Part shown: one piece after another, positions 34,364 to 47,210 of the stretch
How positions within the stretch are numbered: position 1 is the stretch's first letter
Layout: the number at the start of each line of letters is the position of its first letter
Origin: Dermatophagoides farinae
Taxonomy: Eukaryota; Arthropoda; Arachnida; Sarcoptiformes; Pyroglyphidae
Direction of reading: 5' to 3'
Length of the DNA stretch: 64,000 nucleotides
Assembly (NCBI RefSeq): GCF_024713945.1
Contig: NC_134679.1
Span: 3,477,001-3,541,000 of the forward strand
The notes under the pieces: generated by a model
Databases searched by the model: none
What the model saw: the letters and a program-made list of their open reading frames with translations, nothing else
What the model was told of the DNA's origin: nothing
Made by a program: the position numbers and the translations under genes

Positions 34364-37300
34364 TCGAAATGGGACAAAATAATGAGCAGCAATGTAAAAG
34401 GTATTATTGTATTTTTCGTTAAAAATTAATTGGAGAAAATATTGATTTTTGTTCATTTCTAATTTGATCGTTTGATAATGATTCATCATTACAATGGCCC
34501 ATGCTGATGATTATTTATCCAGTCATGTGATGTAACTTGTCATATTTTTGGTATATCCTGAATAAAATACATATATAAACACAAAATACACACAGAGCCA
34601 GAGAAAAAAAAACTCAAAGGGAAATCAATTTCATTAAATGTATTGTGTGCGGCCTAGTTTTTTCCTTTGTAACTGATGTTTTCTTATCATTTTTATTTCA
34701 TATTCACTTTTCTAAGTTTGATGGGTAGTAGTAGTATGATGATCCAAAAGAACCAAGGAACTCGATCGTTCACTCAAATTGACAAAAATATTTTGGATGT
34801 TCCATGCGCGCGATATGTTCCTATATGATCACCATTTTGTGCGTCATAACCTTATGAAATAATTCTATATAGCGACCGGCGTTTGTTTGTTTCCGACCGA
34901 AAAAAGGGAATAAAACTCAATTGAGATGCTCATAGCCCCTTCCTACCTATATGTGAATATTTTTTTTCCGTATGTCGCGTTTTAGTCACGAAATTTGATT
35001 TAATTAGAACTTTATAATTTTCTTGATTTTTTCTTTTTTTTAACACAGATTTCTTTGTTTAATTGATAATTTTTTTTCATGCATACTAATTAATTCATAA
35101 ATCTCCGTTTGCTGGAGAACACAAACATCGAACATTGTTTACTTTCGAACCACAGACGATAACGAAAGAGATTAATAATACAAATATATATCATTTTTTG
35201 AAGAAAACTTCAAGTTTCATGTGATTAAGATTTTGTTTTCTTTGTTCCTGGTTGCCTCTTACTGAGCAATGATGAGCTTTGTTAGTGTTCAGCTAGGCAA
35301 CAATATGTATCAATTGCAAAAGTGATTTATGTATGATCTGATTTTACATAATACTGATGAATAACAAAAAAAGGCTAAGTTTTTTTTCGAAAATTGAATT
35401 GGCTCATGATTGAAAAGCCGATGACACCGAGACCTTTGTCTTTGTTAGTTGGCTTTGTTTTGTTTTTTTTTTTTTTTTTTGTCATTTTATTTCCATTTCA
35501 TGATGTTTTGTTTGCGTTTAGTTTTTCCTATGAAGTTAAATGGTAAAAAACGGACAAAAACTACAACAACCCAAAAAAGGTCAGGTAAAAGTCAATCATA
35601 TCAATTTTATTTTATCCATTTCCTTTACAGTCATAAAAGCATTTTTTATATGTCGGCCGAGCAACCAACAAAGAAAAAAAGTGAGAAAAAAGTTTTGTTA
35701 CTTTCAAAATCCGATCAAAACGAAAATATAAGTTCCGCGAAAAATGACCTTTGTGGCGGACTATGGTTCATGATCCATTTCGTCTTTCTCTTCAATGGTG
35801 GTTTTGACTTGGGGGCTATTTAAAAAAAAACTTTTCAATTTCATGTTGATTTTCCTTGTTTGAATTTAAAAAATTTGAACTTTTTTTTTGATTATCAAAT
35901 ATGAACGAAAACCCGGGAATCTTTATAAAAATACGGGATCAAGTTGCAGATGATTTGATTAAATTGCGCACATTTGATCTTTAAAAACTTTATGCTAATG
36001 AGCAATTTTTGTGTTTGATTAATTTTTAAAAATATCAAATAAATTTAGATGCAAATGTGTACACCTGTTGCTTGTACGTAACCATGATAAACATTCAATT
36101 CATGTATTTTTGAAAATATTTTTATTAGTCATTCAGAATATAGATTACTTTTCATTGGATTTGATTTTCATAATGATGATGATTAATCAAAATTTGAATT
36201 TAATTACAGCATATCTATCCGGAAAAAAATCAATCATTCGTCAATAATCAATCAATATTGACGAAGAAATGCATCATTAAAAGTGTGAGATTTTTATCAT
36301 CATCACCATAATTGTATATTTAACGCATTGACTATCAAATTTTCCTCATAGACCACTTGTTAACATATGAGCTGTATTTCCATGAATTTTTTTATGCCAC
36401 TGGTCAAAGGGTAGCGTCTTTTTTTCCTATATGGTGGTAGCCAATGAGTTAATTTTCTTTCACAATTAAGTTGTTTGCGTTTATAAAGAGCTGAAAAAAT
36501 CGAATAATTCATAAACGGAATTTGATTAAGTGATAATGAAATTTTTTTTTCTCATTTGATCATCAAAGTGTGATTTATTTCGGTATATTTAATTTTTTTT
36601 CTCGATAAACGATTCTACTTCGATCTATTTGTTGATAAAACATTGGCATTATCAACATTTCTACTTCCCGACAACGAGTGTTGACAACAAAAACCTAATT
36701 ATGGTTTACCTAATGATGATAAAAATTTTTTTTTGATTGATTAAAAAAAAACAACATTCAAAAAATAGGAAAAAGGAACGATAATAACAAAAACAAAAAT
36801 TTCATCTTGTTTTACTTGTTTTGAAAGTATTGAATCAAAACATCTTCCATCATCATGTATGATAGTGTTTTTTTTTCGAAAACCGCGACGACAAACATAT
36901 TTTTCTTCTCGAACATGATGATGATGATTGAAAATATCGTTTTCAGATTGGTCCATAAAAAAAGTTCCTGAAATTGGCAAAGACTGACAGAACTGAAATT
37001 GATCGACTTGACCAATTGAAAATATACTATAAAAAAATTAGATCGATTTTTTTCCTCTTTTTAATATATAAGTAATAAATGTAAAAAAAAGGAAGAGGGA
37101 ATTTCAATGATTATGACGATTTGATTACGATGGTGGCAGCGGTAATGGTGATGAGGAAGAAGAACAACAGTTGTTCGAATTAAGTCTAAAACCAATCACA
37201 GCCATATGATCAACCAAACGAAAAAAACGTGTTGGCTTGTAGTACATGTTATCATAATAGTCATAATCATGATAATCGTTGATGGATCATCAATTTGGCC

Positions 37301-38463
37301 ATCATCCAATAAAAGTACAAGAAATTGGATAAATATCGCCGCCGGTGATTGTCCATTATTGCAATATATGTAGGCTGGAAAGCAATGTGGATTTTTTTTC
37401 ATAACGTTTCTGTCCATGCCAATCTAGCAGAAAATTGATCATTTCGATTCAAATAAATTTTTTTTTTACAGCAATGAAATCAAAATCATTGCTAAACATT
37501 AATTTTTTTTTGGAAAAATTCGAGAACAATTGGATTTTCTCTTCTTTATATCAATGATTTACATTAAAACAAATTCGTTGAACCTCACACAGTGTCGGTC
37601 CAATAAGAAACGAATAAATTCATTTGTCTTCTATCATGATAATAGTAATATCTGTTCGGACCTTCCTTTAAGGAAAATTTCTATTCAGTGAGCCAAACGT
37701 GAAGAGATAGAACGAAAGAGAGATAGTATCACATAGAGAAAAATGCCGCGGAACTGACTACTCTTCGTGAGAATAGAAATTGTAAGTGCTCGTTGTTTTG
37801 CTTCTCTGGAACAAATAATTGTTGTTTGGTTGTTGCTAAATGAAAAAAAAGATTGTCCAAGAGACACCTGATCCAATGTGGGAAAGAGAGACTAACAAAC
37901 TATATTGTACTGTACCCGAAACAAAATCTTCGTTGCTGGAACTGAATGTAGCAATGGAAGTTGTCGTTGTCGATAGAGGCGGAAAAAAATCATCATTTTT
38001 GCCTATAAAAGTAGCTTGTCGTCAATCAACAAAATGAAGAGTAGTTTCAGGTCACTCACCGATAAACGGCATTTTCTATTCGGTTGGTTGAAAAATTTTG
38101 TGTAAGTGTTTGTGCATTCGAATGTGTATGATTCATTCAATATTTTAACTGGCTTAAATATCATTGTTGTTCTGGATCATTTTCTTTGTTGGAAAAAAAA
38201 GACAAAACGAAAATTTTCTGGCGTGTCAGCGTGTGTCGGTGTCACCAACCCACAACACACAAACCAGTACCAAAAAAATTGTTAGAAAAAATTTTTTTTA
38301 ATTTTTTTTAGTTCCTCTTGTTATTTATCACGATATATTAGTTTCGTCTGTCGATTATCATTTTTTCACTATTTGGACTGTCGGTCTTGTTTGATCGGTG
38401 TGTCCGTGTTTTTTTTTGCCATTTGCTCTAAAATTACATTGTTGTTATTTCACATCAAACAGA
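34364..38463. other. 4.1-kb divergent spacer between Rdl and the His-rich protein gene
   Basis: Must hold both promoters; neuronal channel genes often have untranslated first exons, which could lie here unseen. Open frames such as 35449-35823 are translations of T and A runs with no domain. T17 run near 35465. Nothing else recognised. Confidence 0.45.
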
Positions 38464-39805
38464 ATGTCAAAAATGGTCGAATTTCATTCTCCATTCATCG
38501 CAATTGTAGCCATTGTTGTTACAATGATGGCAAATACTGTGTATGGTCAATATCATGGATATCGGCCAAATTATTCACCAATGGCTTTTTCACCATATCA
38601 TCCAGGTATGTTTTTATCAAAGTTGAAAAAAAAATTGTTTTTTCAAAAATTTTATTCTTGTAAAAACGTACATTTCTTGGCATTTTATATATGTGATTGT
38701 TGCTATAGCACGCATAAATCATGAAACATTGCCAATAAGCCAAGCTGAATTTGCACAATTGGTTGCTGAATCAATGGCTACTAGTAGTGGTCCACATCAT
38801 CATCATCCGCCAAATACTGATCATGATTATGAAGGACCGGAACATTGGACAAAAGAATCAGACAAGAATCCTCATAGTGGACCAGAAATAATGCGCGATG
38901 AACATCATCATCATCACCACCATCATCATCATCATCATCCAATGTCATCTGCACCAAGCGCTTCTCATCAAGAATCTCCAATGTATCAACATCAATCAAC
39001 CGATCACAACGAACGTTATGCAGCCGGATCTATACGATCATCTGCATTGCCACCATTACCACCCTCAATGCATAAGCCACATTCTCATTATCAACCAGAA
39101 GAACGGGGTCCAAGTGATATAATGAGCAGCGGAAGTCATCACGATGAGTATTCAGATGCACATCGTACTCCAGTATTCGAAACCGGTTATACACCAGATC
39201 CAGAATCAATGAGACATTTGTCATTGAGAGAGAGCGATATGGATGATAATGAGCCACAAACGCATATTTATGGTGGGCGTCCAACTCCTGAATCAGAGGC
39301 TTATCAACAGCATCAAAACCCTGGCCATGCTCCAAAATACGAAGCAATCAATATGGTAGGCATATCAAATTATCCACGGGAACATGATGAATATAGACCT
39401 GCTGGCAGTCTAGATTCAGAAGAACATTCACCAGTTGGACAGCCAATTCACGGACCAAACGATCCACCTCCGTTAGCATTCCATCAAGATTTCTCTCGTC
39501 AATACCATCATGCTCAAGTTCCTCGACATCCACCTCCCCATTTTAATAGACCATCATACCATCATCATGGTCCAATGCATGCAATGCATTCGCATCCCCA
39601 TCCACGAATGCTCATGTCTGGAAGACATCCTTCTTCACATTTCGATCCACCAAGGCATCATCATCGAATGCCACCAGTTGATCATTACATGTCTGCCGAT
39701 TCATCCACAAGCAATGCAATAGCTGTGGTTGTTCCAACGGTTGCTGCCGATACAGTGACAACTACAACAACTATCCAAACGGCAGGCCAAATGGATTCAA
39801 AATAA
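38464..39805 (+). CDS. Secreted His/Pro/Ser-rich protein, unknown function
   Basis: Two exons, 38464-38605 and 38709-39805, join in phase to 412 residues. The N-terminus is a clear signal peptide (FIAIVAIVVTMMANTVYGQ; cleavage likely before or near the Gln). The rest has no membrane helix and no recognised domain. It is low-complexity, with a run of a dozen His in DEHHHH...PMSS around residue 115, many HHH clusters, PPP and Ser/Pro motifs, and a short hydrophobic/Thr-rich end (NAIAVVVPTVAADTVTTTT). Histidine clusters suggest zinc or copper binding or a pH-sensitive extracellular or cuticular matrix role, but that is inference from composition. The His run is coded by mixed CAT and CAC, so it is not a pure microsatellite. 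AATAAA-type signals follow the stop (39810-39834). Confidence 0.82.
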
Positions 39806-42057
39806 ACTGAATAAATAAACGAATAGGGAAATAAAGTGTTAAAGTGTTAGCCAAAGGGGAAAAATTTGTTTCAAATGAATCGACAATATAATTCATCATC
39901 TCATTCATTATGAACATTCATCATTATAATCATCATATTTCATGGTGTTTAGCACATATATATTCATAATCATTATTTCGATCATCGATTCATTCACACG
40001 AATAAAGATGGTCAAAAATAAGTGAAAACTGAAAAATGATTCCTTTATTCATATTATACGAATTAATGTCCATAAATTACGCATCAAAATCATCATGATT
40101 ATCATTACAAAACGAATAATCAAACCTAATAAAAAGACTTGAAAAATGATGATCACGATGGCCACTTCAATATCTACATCATGTTGGCAGACATCGATCT
40201 TTTTTTTAAAATATATCAACTCAACAATTATTGCAAGATCATCACACAAAATGCACGAACGAACGGTATGATGGGATTAAATGTTGTTGTCAAATATAAT
40301 CATTATATATAACGATTATAAACACAAACTTACACATAAACACAAAGTTAAACTTACATAAACAAGGAAACGGTAATGCTGCTATCATTGACGACGTATC
40401 TAAATCATCAATCGGTTGGTAAATATACAATTGTTGTTTTAATAATGATTTTAATCTAATTAACAATAATGATCATAATAATAATTGTAATAATTTTTTT
40501 CCATGAATCTATTGATGATATATACTGTCTGCAAACTTTTACTTTTATTTTTTTTCTTGTTCACTATTTTTGTCTTCTTCATTTCCTTCCTTTCTTTCGT
40601 TTTTCTTATATCATTTCATTTTCAGTTATTTAATTTATCTACCATCATCATCATCATCATCATCATACACATGTATGTACGTATACAGACAAACAAAAAT
40701 CACATATAAATTTTCTTGAATCTTGTCATAATCATAATGATCACATAATGATCGTCATGCACACTCTCATTCAACCAATCAATCCGGTGTTATAATTATC
40801 ACAGAAAACTTGACGACGACGACAACGACGACAAGATTGTCAAAATTGGTATAAGCATTTTGTTGTCATCATCAGAAATCAGAAAAGAGATTCTTTTCAT
40901 ACTCCATATATCCATTTAGTTTCGTTGAAGATATAATTTATATGTGATTATAGTGAATCACCTTGTTGTCGCCTTCCTCACCTTCTTCGATATCATTTGG
41001 ATAATATGTCAACCGTTTATAAATAAATATATTTCATTTTGAGCTGGATATTTTAGCTCAATCAACCAATCATCAAATATTCATCAAACAAATTTATATT
41101 TAACCGTTTCCGTCGAAATGTTAAACACTTTTTTCTTGTTGATTTTGATTTTTTTTTTTATTTTATTAATGAAAAAAAATGTCACTTGCACAGACAAATA
41201 TACTTAAATAAGATGTTTGAAGTGGCAAAACATGTGGGATGATTCTCTTAAAGCCAATCCTTTTCTGTAATTTGGATTTTTATTTCAAATAAAAAAAAGC
41301 TAAAGTAAAATCATCATTTTTACTGGTTCAAATCTTATTTTTGTTTGTTTGTTTTTAAAATGTTCTCAACCATTTATCATCCTTAATGGAGTGTTTGATA
41401 ATTACATAGATTTTACCTAAATAAACCTAAATGAATTAATGATATAATATAAAGAGAAACAATTCTGACAAATAATAATAAAAGGATTCTAATTTTGTAA
41501 TGAATTTGTTGTTGAAATTTGTAAATTTTAAAAATAAAAAAAATTTTTCATAGTCAACAAGTATAATTTTATAAGAAGAAATTTTGAAAAAGGCAACATT
41601 TTATTTGTGAAAATTTATTCATTTATTTATGTGTTTTATTTAGTAGTGTTCATATAGCATGTCAAGAAATCATTATCACAGATGTCATCAACCGAAAGTG
41701 GGCCAAGTTGAAATTTTATCGTGTCAGTTGTTTTTTTTTCACAATTTTACAAATCTTGTATTCTATTATCAAACGTAATAGAAAAATGAAATAAAAATAT
41801 CTGAGACTGAGAATTTTCAATGAGAAAATTCTATTTTGTTATTAACAATATCATGATGACCGACGGACAATCACTTGTTTTCGAGGTGGATCCGTATTGA
41901 CATCCAAAATTTTTGTCTCATGAAGCAAGTTCAATTTTTGACATCTTTATTATTATTATTAATATAAATAGATACACTGCCAAAGCGGCATTTCTATCAT
42001 AATAGAATAAACAGAAGAATTATGATATAATATGAAATAATAATAAATAAATTTTGT
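39806..42057. other. 2.2-kb AT-rich spacer
   Basis: Contains the 3' UTR of the His-rich gene and a (CAT)n run at 40647-40669. No coding or RNA feature was recognised until the LINE fragment. Confidence 0.45.
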
Positions 42058-42340
42058 CACCACACAATTCTACACAGGACACGGACACTTCGAAAAAATA
42101 CCTACACAGATTCACACCCTCCCACACAGACAAATGTACATGTACGGACACTACACAAAACACAACACACCTCTTACTATACTACTGCCCAAATTACAAC
42201 AACATTAGACAACAATTAAATTTGGAACATATCATCTCACCAGAACGATTTACACAGAACAAACATACACACGCCAAATTCACTACTCTATGCAAACACA
42301 TATACACACACCTAAGAGAAAAATAATCTTGTAATTATAA
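42058..42340 (+). mobile_element. 5'-truncated LINE (non-LTR retrotransposon) 3' fragment
   Basis: The C-terminal end of a reverse-transcriptase ORF: TGHGHFEKYLHRF, then CTCTDTTQNTTHLLLYYCPN. This matches the classic LTGHGpf..YLhRF and C-x-C-x(7,8)-H-x(4)-C knuckle at the end of Jockey/R1/I-type ORF2. The last 88 or so codons are open to a TAA at 42324-42326. The TGHGHFEK part is one frame off from YLHRF, as if the A-run at 42093-42098 had gained one A. The C-rich codon use (CAC, ACA) differs from the AT-rich surroundings. Everything upstream of the RT tail is missing, the usual 5' truncation. Confidence 0.82.
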
Positions 42341-42399
42341 TTGTTTTTCATTTTCTTTTATTCGTTTATTCGGCGCCAATATCTTTACAGATATGAAAA

Positions 42400-44690
42400 T
42401 TATGAATGAAAATTATTATTATTATTATTAATGTTTTGTTTTTTCTTGTTTTTATGGTTATTATCTTGTTTTCGGTTTGCTTTTAAATTTTTCTTCAAAT
42501 CTTTGTTGTTCTTGTTCGATTTTACATCAACCGCTTGCTGTGAATTGGTCGAAACCGCCTGGGGTACTTGATCCATCACTATTTGATCCAACAATTCTTC
42601 GTAATCGGAAGCGCTTTCTGCTTTTCCGTATTCATAACAATAATCAATAAACTTTTCTAGTGCAGTTGAATTTCTCGTCACTGTTCCAGAATCGCAAACA
42701 ACAACCAAATGAGAACGAGAACGAGTAATGGCTACATTTAAACGCCGTTCTTCGATTAAAAATCCAATTGTTCCTTCATCGTTTGATCGAACTAATGATA
42801 AAATAATCACTTCTTTCTCTCTTCCTTGAAACGCATCGACAGAATTAATTTCCAGTTGATCGGTGACGCTTTCCGGATACATTCGTCGACATCCGGCTTC
42901 AATTAAGCTTGTTTGGAGTCGATATGGTGAGATGACACCAATATCAGCAGGCGATAGGCCATTATCTAAAAGATCTTTGATCACAATACAAACTAGTTTT
43001 ACTTCGTAAATGTTTCCTTTAGACAAACTTTGTTGATCAGATTCCAGTTCATACATTGAGCAACCGACCGTATCAATCAATCGAATAACTGGCAATAGTT
43101 CGTCGATATTTTTTAATTTCAATCGTCGATCAACAACACAATCGTCTGCTTTGAGACGATTTTCATAGAAAAAATTTGATGGCCAATTCATAATCAATCC
43201 GTTCATTCGATATTGAACGGTCAACATTCTAACAACTTTATCTGGACAATTTTGGAATTGATCAACAACTCGTTCAATTAGTGAAATGCCAAGACCTTGC
43301 TTTTCGGCTTCCTGTGAACAGATTGTTGCTGGTAATTGTTTGTGATCACCACCCAGAACACATTTCTTGGCATATGATAATGGTATCCAGGTAGATGCTT
43401 CTAATGCTTGTGCACACTCATCAATAATGACCACATCAAATGAAAATGTGTTTAGGTCATCATAAAGATAACGTAATTGGCCATTCATAACCGCACCATT
43501 ACATGTGGACATTATAACATGAGCTTCTCTTAGTTTTTCTTTGGATACCTTTTCCTCAATCTGGTCAAATTCTTTCATTCGTTCACGAATCTGTCCACGT
43601 GTGTATCTGTTCTGTCTAGTTTCTGATTTTATCTGGTTGATTTCGTTCTTTAGGTCACCGAGTACATCGGCCCCTTCGCTCATAACAATTGAATCTAATG
43701 AATATGGCTGTATTTCTGAGTCCATACGCGCAGGATGGCCCATTCTAACAAAGTTAAATGATCGTTTCAAGCGATATTTCAAGCAAATATTTTTTTGTGA
43801 AGAATGTATCAATTGTTTAAAAATGTTATCCACAGCTACGTTCGAAGGCGCACATACCAACACACGAAGGCCACGAGTGATCATTTGTAGAATCAATTCA
43901 GTCAATGTGGTCGTTTTACCTGTTCCAGGTGGACCATGTATTACAGCTAAATGACGTTGATACAAGGCGAATTCGATTGCATTCTTTTGAGAATAATTCA
44001 AATTCGAATTGAACCACACAATATTGGATTGACCAGCCAATGGATAAGGTAAATCATTCGTATAAGGTGGTAAAACAGTCAGTGGATCAAGAAGTGGTTC
44101 GCTACCAAAAAGCAATCCAACCAAATAATTTCGTATAGATCGTTCGTATAGGTTTTCGAGCGCATACTTAATTCGGCGATATGTTATATCATTGGTCAAT
44201 TGAATTAGATTGAACAAATGGTCTTTCTCTTCATCGAACAAAGTCGTATCTGCATTAAAAGCAATCTCACAGGTTAGACGTTTCACTTGAAGCACTACAC
44301 CGGTGCAATGAGCCGAAGTTTGTTCTTGAGTGGTCACACCGACTATATCACCATGCGACATACCGCTATTGATCAGATTAACGAGATCACGTTTTTCAGG
44401 ACGTACGGAAAATTGTATAACTTTTTTAGCGAATGCTGTTCGTTGATTAGTAATCACGAGCTTACGTACGGCATGGCCACTTTTTTCCAACTGTTTTAAT
44501 GAATGTTTGGATCGTAATTCTCTGATGAAAAAGCAATCAAATATAAAAAATTATTAATTATAAATCAAAAACAATATTCTCACTGGTTTCGTTCCAATTC
44601 TTCATCATAATCCAATTTAATTAGTTTGAGTTGTTTTTGAATCCAGGATTCTATCGTTAGATTAGCCGGTGATTTTATTGATTTAGCCAT
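42400..44690 (-). CDS. IGHMBP2: IGHMBP2/SMUBP-2-like superfamily 1 (UPF1-like) helicase
   Basis: Two exons, 44690-44584 and 44521-42400, join in phase to 742 residues. Helicase motifs in order: Q/I region NLNYSQKNAIEFAL with GPPGTGKTTTLTELI; Ia VLVCAPSNVAVDNI; II DVVIIDECAQALEAS; III LGGDHKQLPATI; IV VQYRMNGLIMNWPS; V NSVDAFQGREKEVIILSLVRS; VI RRLNVAITRSRSHLVVV. The stretch before motif I (SVRPEKRDLVNLINSGMSHG, VVLQVKRLTCEIAF) is the 1B domain of this family. It is an ATP-dependent 5'-3' RNA/DNA helicase tied to ribosomes and tRNA processing. Vertebrate IGHMBP2 is about 990 residues with R3H and AN1 zinc-finger domains at the end. Here both are missing, and the protein stops in a Lys/Asn-rich tail. 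Yeast Hcs1-like forms are also short. Confidence 0.93.
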
Positions 44691-44827
44691 GATTGTTGAA
44701 ATTTGAAAAAAAAATTACCAGAATAATTTTCAAAATCAACAAAACAAAATTCAACAATAAAGAATTGTCATATGTTTTTCATCTAGTAAGGCCATCTATA
44801 ATCACAGATAAGAACTATTATAATTTA

Positions 44828-46566
44828 TTATTGGTCATAATTTTTAAAATAAACATCTTGAAACAAGGCTAAAATTAATGATATTACAGTAATTAAAGCT
44901 GCAATATGGAAGCACATTGTAGGATAAAATGAAATGCTTGAAGCAAAAATGGTAGAAAATATCAATGCACCTAAAGTTGGTGACAATGATTCCAATGTAG
45001 AGGTCATACTGAATATTTTTCCCGCTTCATCAGCGGCTACTATTTTTGCCATTTTTGTTTTAATTACTATGGTTGCCAAGTTGAACAAAGCACCTAAAAA
45101 AAGCAAACAACAATCATAAAAAAGGGACAAAATTTGATAATATACTAACCTATGAAGATGGCGACCAAAAAAATAAGTAGATTCGGAAATGTTCCGATCA
45201 AAACTTGGCTAATAAAACCGGACGTTATGGTCAAGGCAAACATTGTTCCATCTTTCAATTGCAGTTTATTGATCAAAACATATGAACTAATCAATAAGAC
45301 TATTGTTGGCAAAATTTTTATATAAACTGAAATGAAGGAATATTCTTGAGCATCTAGTTGATAGACTTGTTGTGAAAATTGCAAGAATATTGAATCGATT
45401 CCTGTCATATTAGTTAAAAACAGAAATAAAATGAAAACCATAAAAAATATTTGTTCACGAGCATGAATAGGGCGAGGTTTAATGAAACAATGGTAAGTTT
45501 GGCGAACATTTTCAAAATCAAAAAATGTCCGAATAATTTTTCTGATTTTGCCGAATTTTGTTTCCCGAACTGTAAACAATCTTTGCGAAATTCCATTCAC
45601 TGATTGATTAGTATTGTCTGAAATATTGTTGTTCATATCCGGGCTGATGAGAGCTTCAGAATCGGAATCGCCGATTGTTTCCTTCATAGTTTCATCTCTC
45701 TCGACTTTGATTAATAGAATCATCAATAATGAAACCAAACTTATTCCAAGCATAATGATAAAATTTTGGTTATAGTTTCTTAGCTGTGTATTTTGTTCAT
45801 TGTCATCCAAAAAATGGATATTACTGCCTGCTATCAATGTTCCCAATGATGGTGCTTGATAATGATAAAAAAAATCAGAATCAGAATGAACAATAAATAA
45901 TTACATACCAATTACTAATATAACATGTAGAATAGTGAAATAAATTGCATGAAATTCAGGACTAGAATTGACGACAATGCAACGATTGATAGCTGCAAGA
46001 AAAGTTGTCATTCCACCGGTCAGACACACAGTTAGATTAACCAAAAGAAGATAATAAGGACTCAATTCGAAATAGTAGGCATTGGCTATGTTGAATATAT
46101 ATTCGAAAATTTGTATGATATTCATCCAAATGAATAAGATCTTTGTAGCGTTAGGAAATCGATCCAGAAATGAACCAACAAATAATGACCATGCAAACAT
46201 TGGCAATGTTTTAATTAGATTTCTATTAAAAAACGATCCTTATTTAAATTATATTGATCATTTCATTTAATTATTGACTTACGCATAATTATTGAACATT
46301 GCTCCGAATGCAAGAATCTCATCACGAATAATAATTTCGTTCTCATCGAATCGATCTTTTTCATTAATGTATTCACAAAATGTTCGACTTTGATTAAAAA
46401 GATTTCGGCAAATTTTATCCTGAATCAACCAGCCAGTTGTTAATATATAGATGCCATATGAAAATATAAACAAGAATATGTATAAATCAAATAAAAAATA
46501 ATTGTTTTGGCGGATGAAATTCCACATGTTTGGTTCGAATTGATTTATAAGATACAAACTGATCAT
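44828..46566 (-). CDS. SLC46-type major facilitator (proton-coupled folate transporter-like)
   Basis: Four exons, 46566-46283, 46222-45909, 45854-45150 and 45093-44828, join in phase to 522 residues. The protein has about 12 membrane helices typical of the major facilitator superfamily: helix 1 FLFDLYIFLFIFSYGIYIL, a glycosylatable loop with NQSRTFCEYIN, then LPMFAWSLFVGSFLDRF. The loop GSFLDRFPNATK stands where the family has its G-x(3)-D-R motif. A long central loop (residues about 230-300) separates the halves, and the second half has SMTSTLESLSPTLGALIFS. The order and the loop CxY in the first extracellular loop fit SLC46A1-3, which carry folates, bile-derived or muropeptide-like cargo with protons. 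It lies 137 bp behind the helicase gene on the same strand. The substrate is not deducible. Confidence 0.85.
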
Positions 46567-47179
46567 AAATCGAATATAATGTGTGCGGTAAATTTAATAC
46601 CGAATATCATTCATCACAACCTCATCATAAAATAAAATCTTATGAAGATGTATAGAAGATAATGCAATCAAAACAACTGCTTATCATATGGTTATAATAA
46701 CTCGTGCATGATGGGTGCACTTTTAGGTCGTATTTGTATCTTAAATGAACCGGTTTTATTCTTAAGTTCATCGTATCTATCATCATAGAGAGAATATACA
46801 TAAACATTTACATTCTTGGCTCATTACCCAACGTATGGCATCTAAATAATCATGGAAATTTATATGTTACATAATTCCGAAACGTTTCGATTCAATATCT
46901 CTAGTTTTTTTTTATTTAATATGATATGATCTGGTTTATAGCTGGTCAACATGGATATTAAAATATGAATTTTCGGCCTCTTGTGAATAGAAAAGGTCTA
47001 CAACAAAGTTAAAAAAAAACATTTTGCTTTCAATAGATTTGATGGTGAATTTATTTATCATATCAATCCAATCAAATTTGATCAAGTTTTTTTTAGCTTC
47101 TTTAGAATAGCAGTGCTAAATAATCTTACGTATCAAATTAATGCTCACAGTTTGTATGATTACACCTAATAATATAAAG
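46567..47179. other. 0.6-kb spacer upstream of the transporter
   Basis: AT-rich, no coding sign; should contain the SLC46-like promoter. Ends at the left copy of the 31-bp direct repeat. Confidence 0.45.
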
Positions 47180-47210
47180 AGTTTATAACCTTGAATTCAA
47201 AATGTGCAAT
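47180..47210 (+). repeat. Left copy of 31-bp direct repeat flanking the Helitron segment
   Basis: Exact 31-bp match, same orientation, to 48868-48898. The core is TTATAACCTTGAATTC. Confidence 0.93.

Noticed and set aside
35449-35823. 124-codon plus-strand frame
   Set aside because: Starts in a T17 run; Phe- and Lys-rich, no motif.
38781-39533. Several minus-strand Asp/Val-rich frames
   Set aside because: Antisense of the His-rich secreted protein gene.
43541-43954. 137-codon plus-strand frame
   Set aside because: Antisense of the IGHMBP2-like helicase core.
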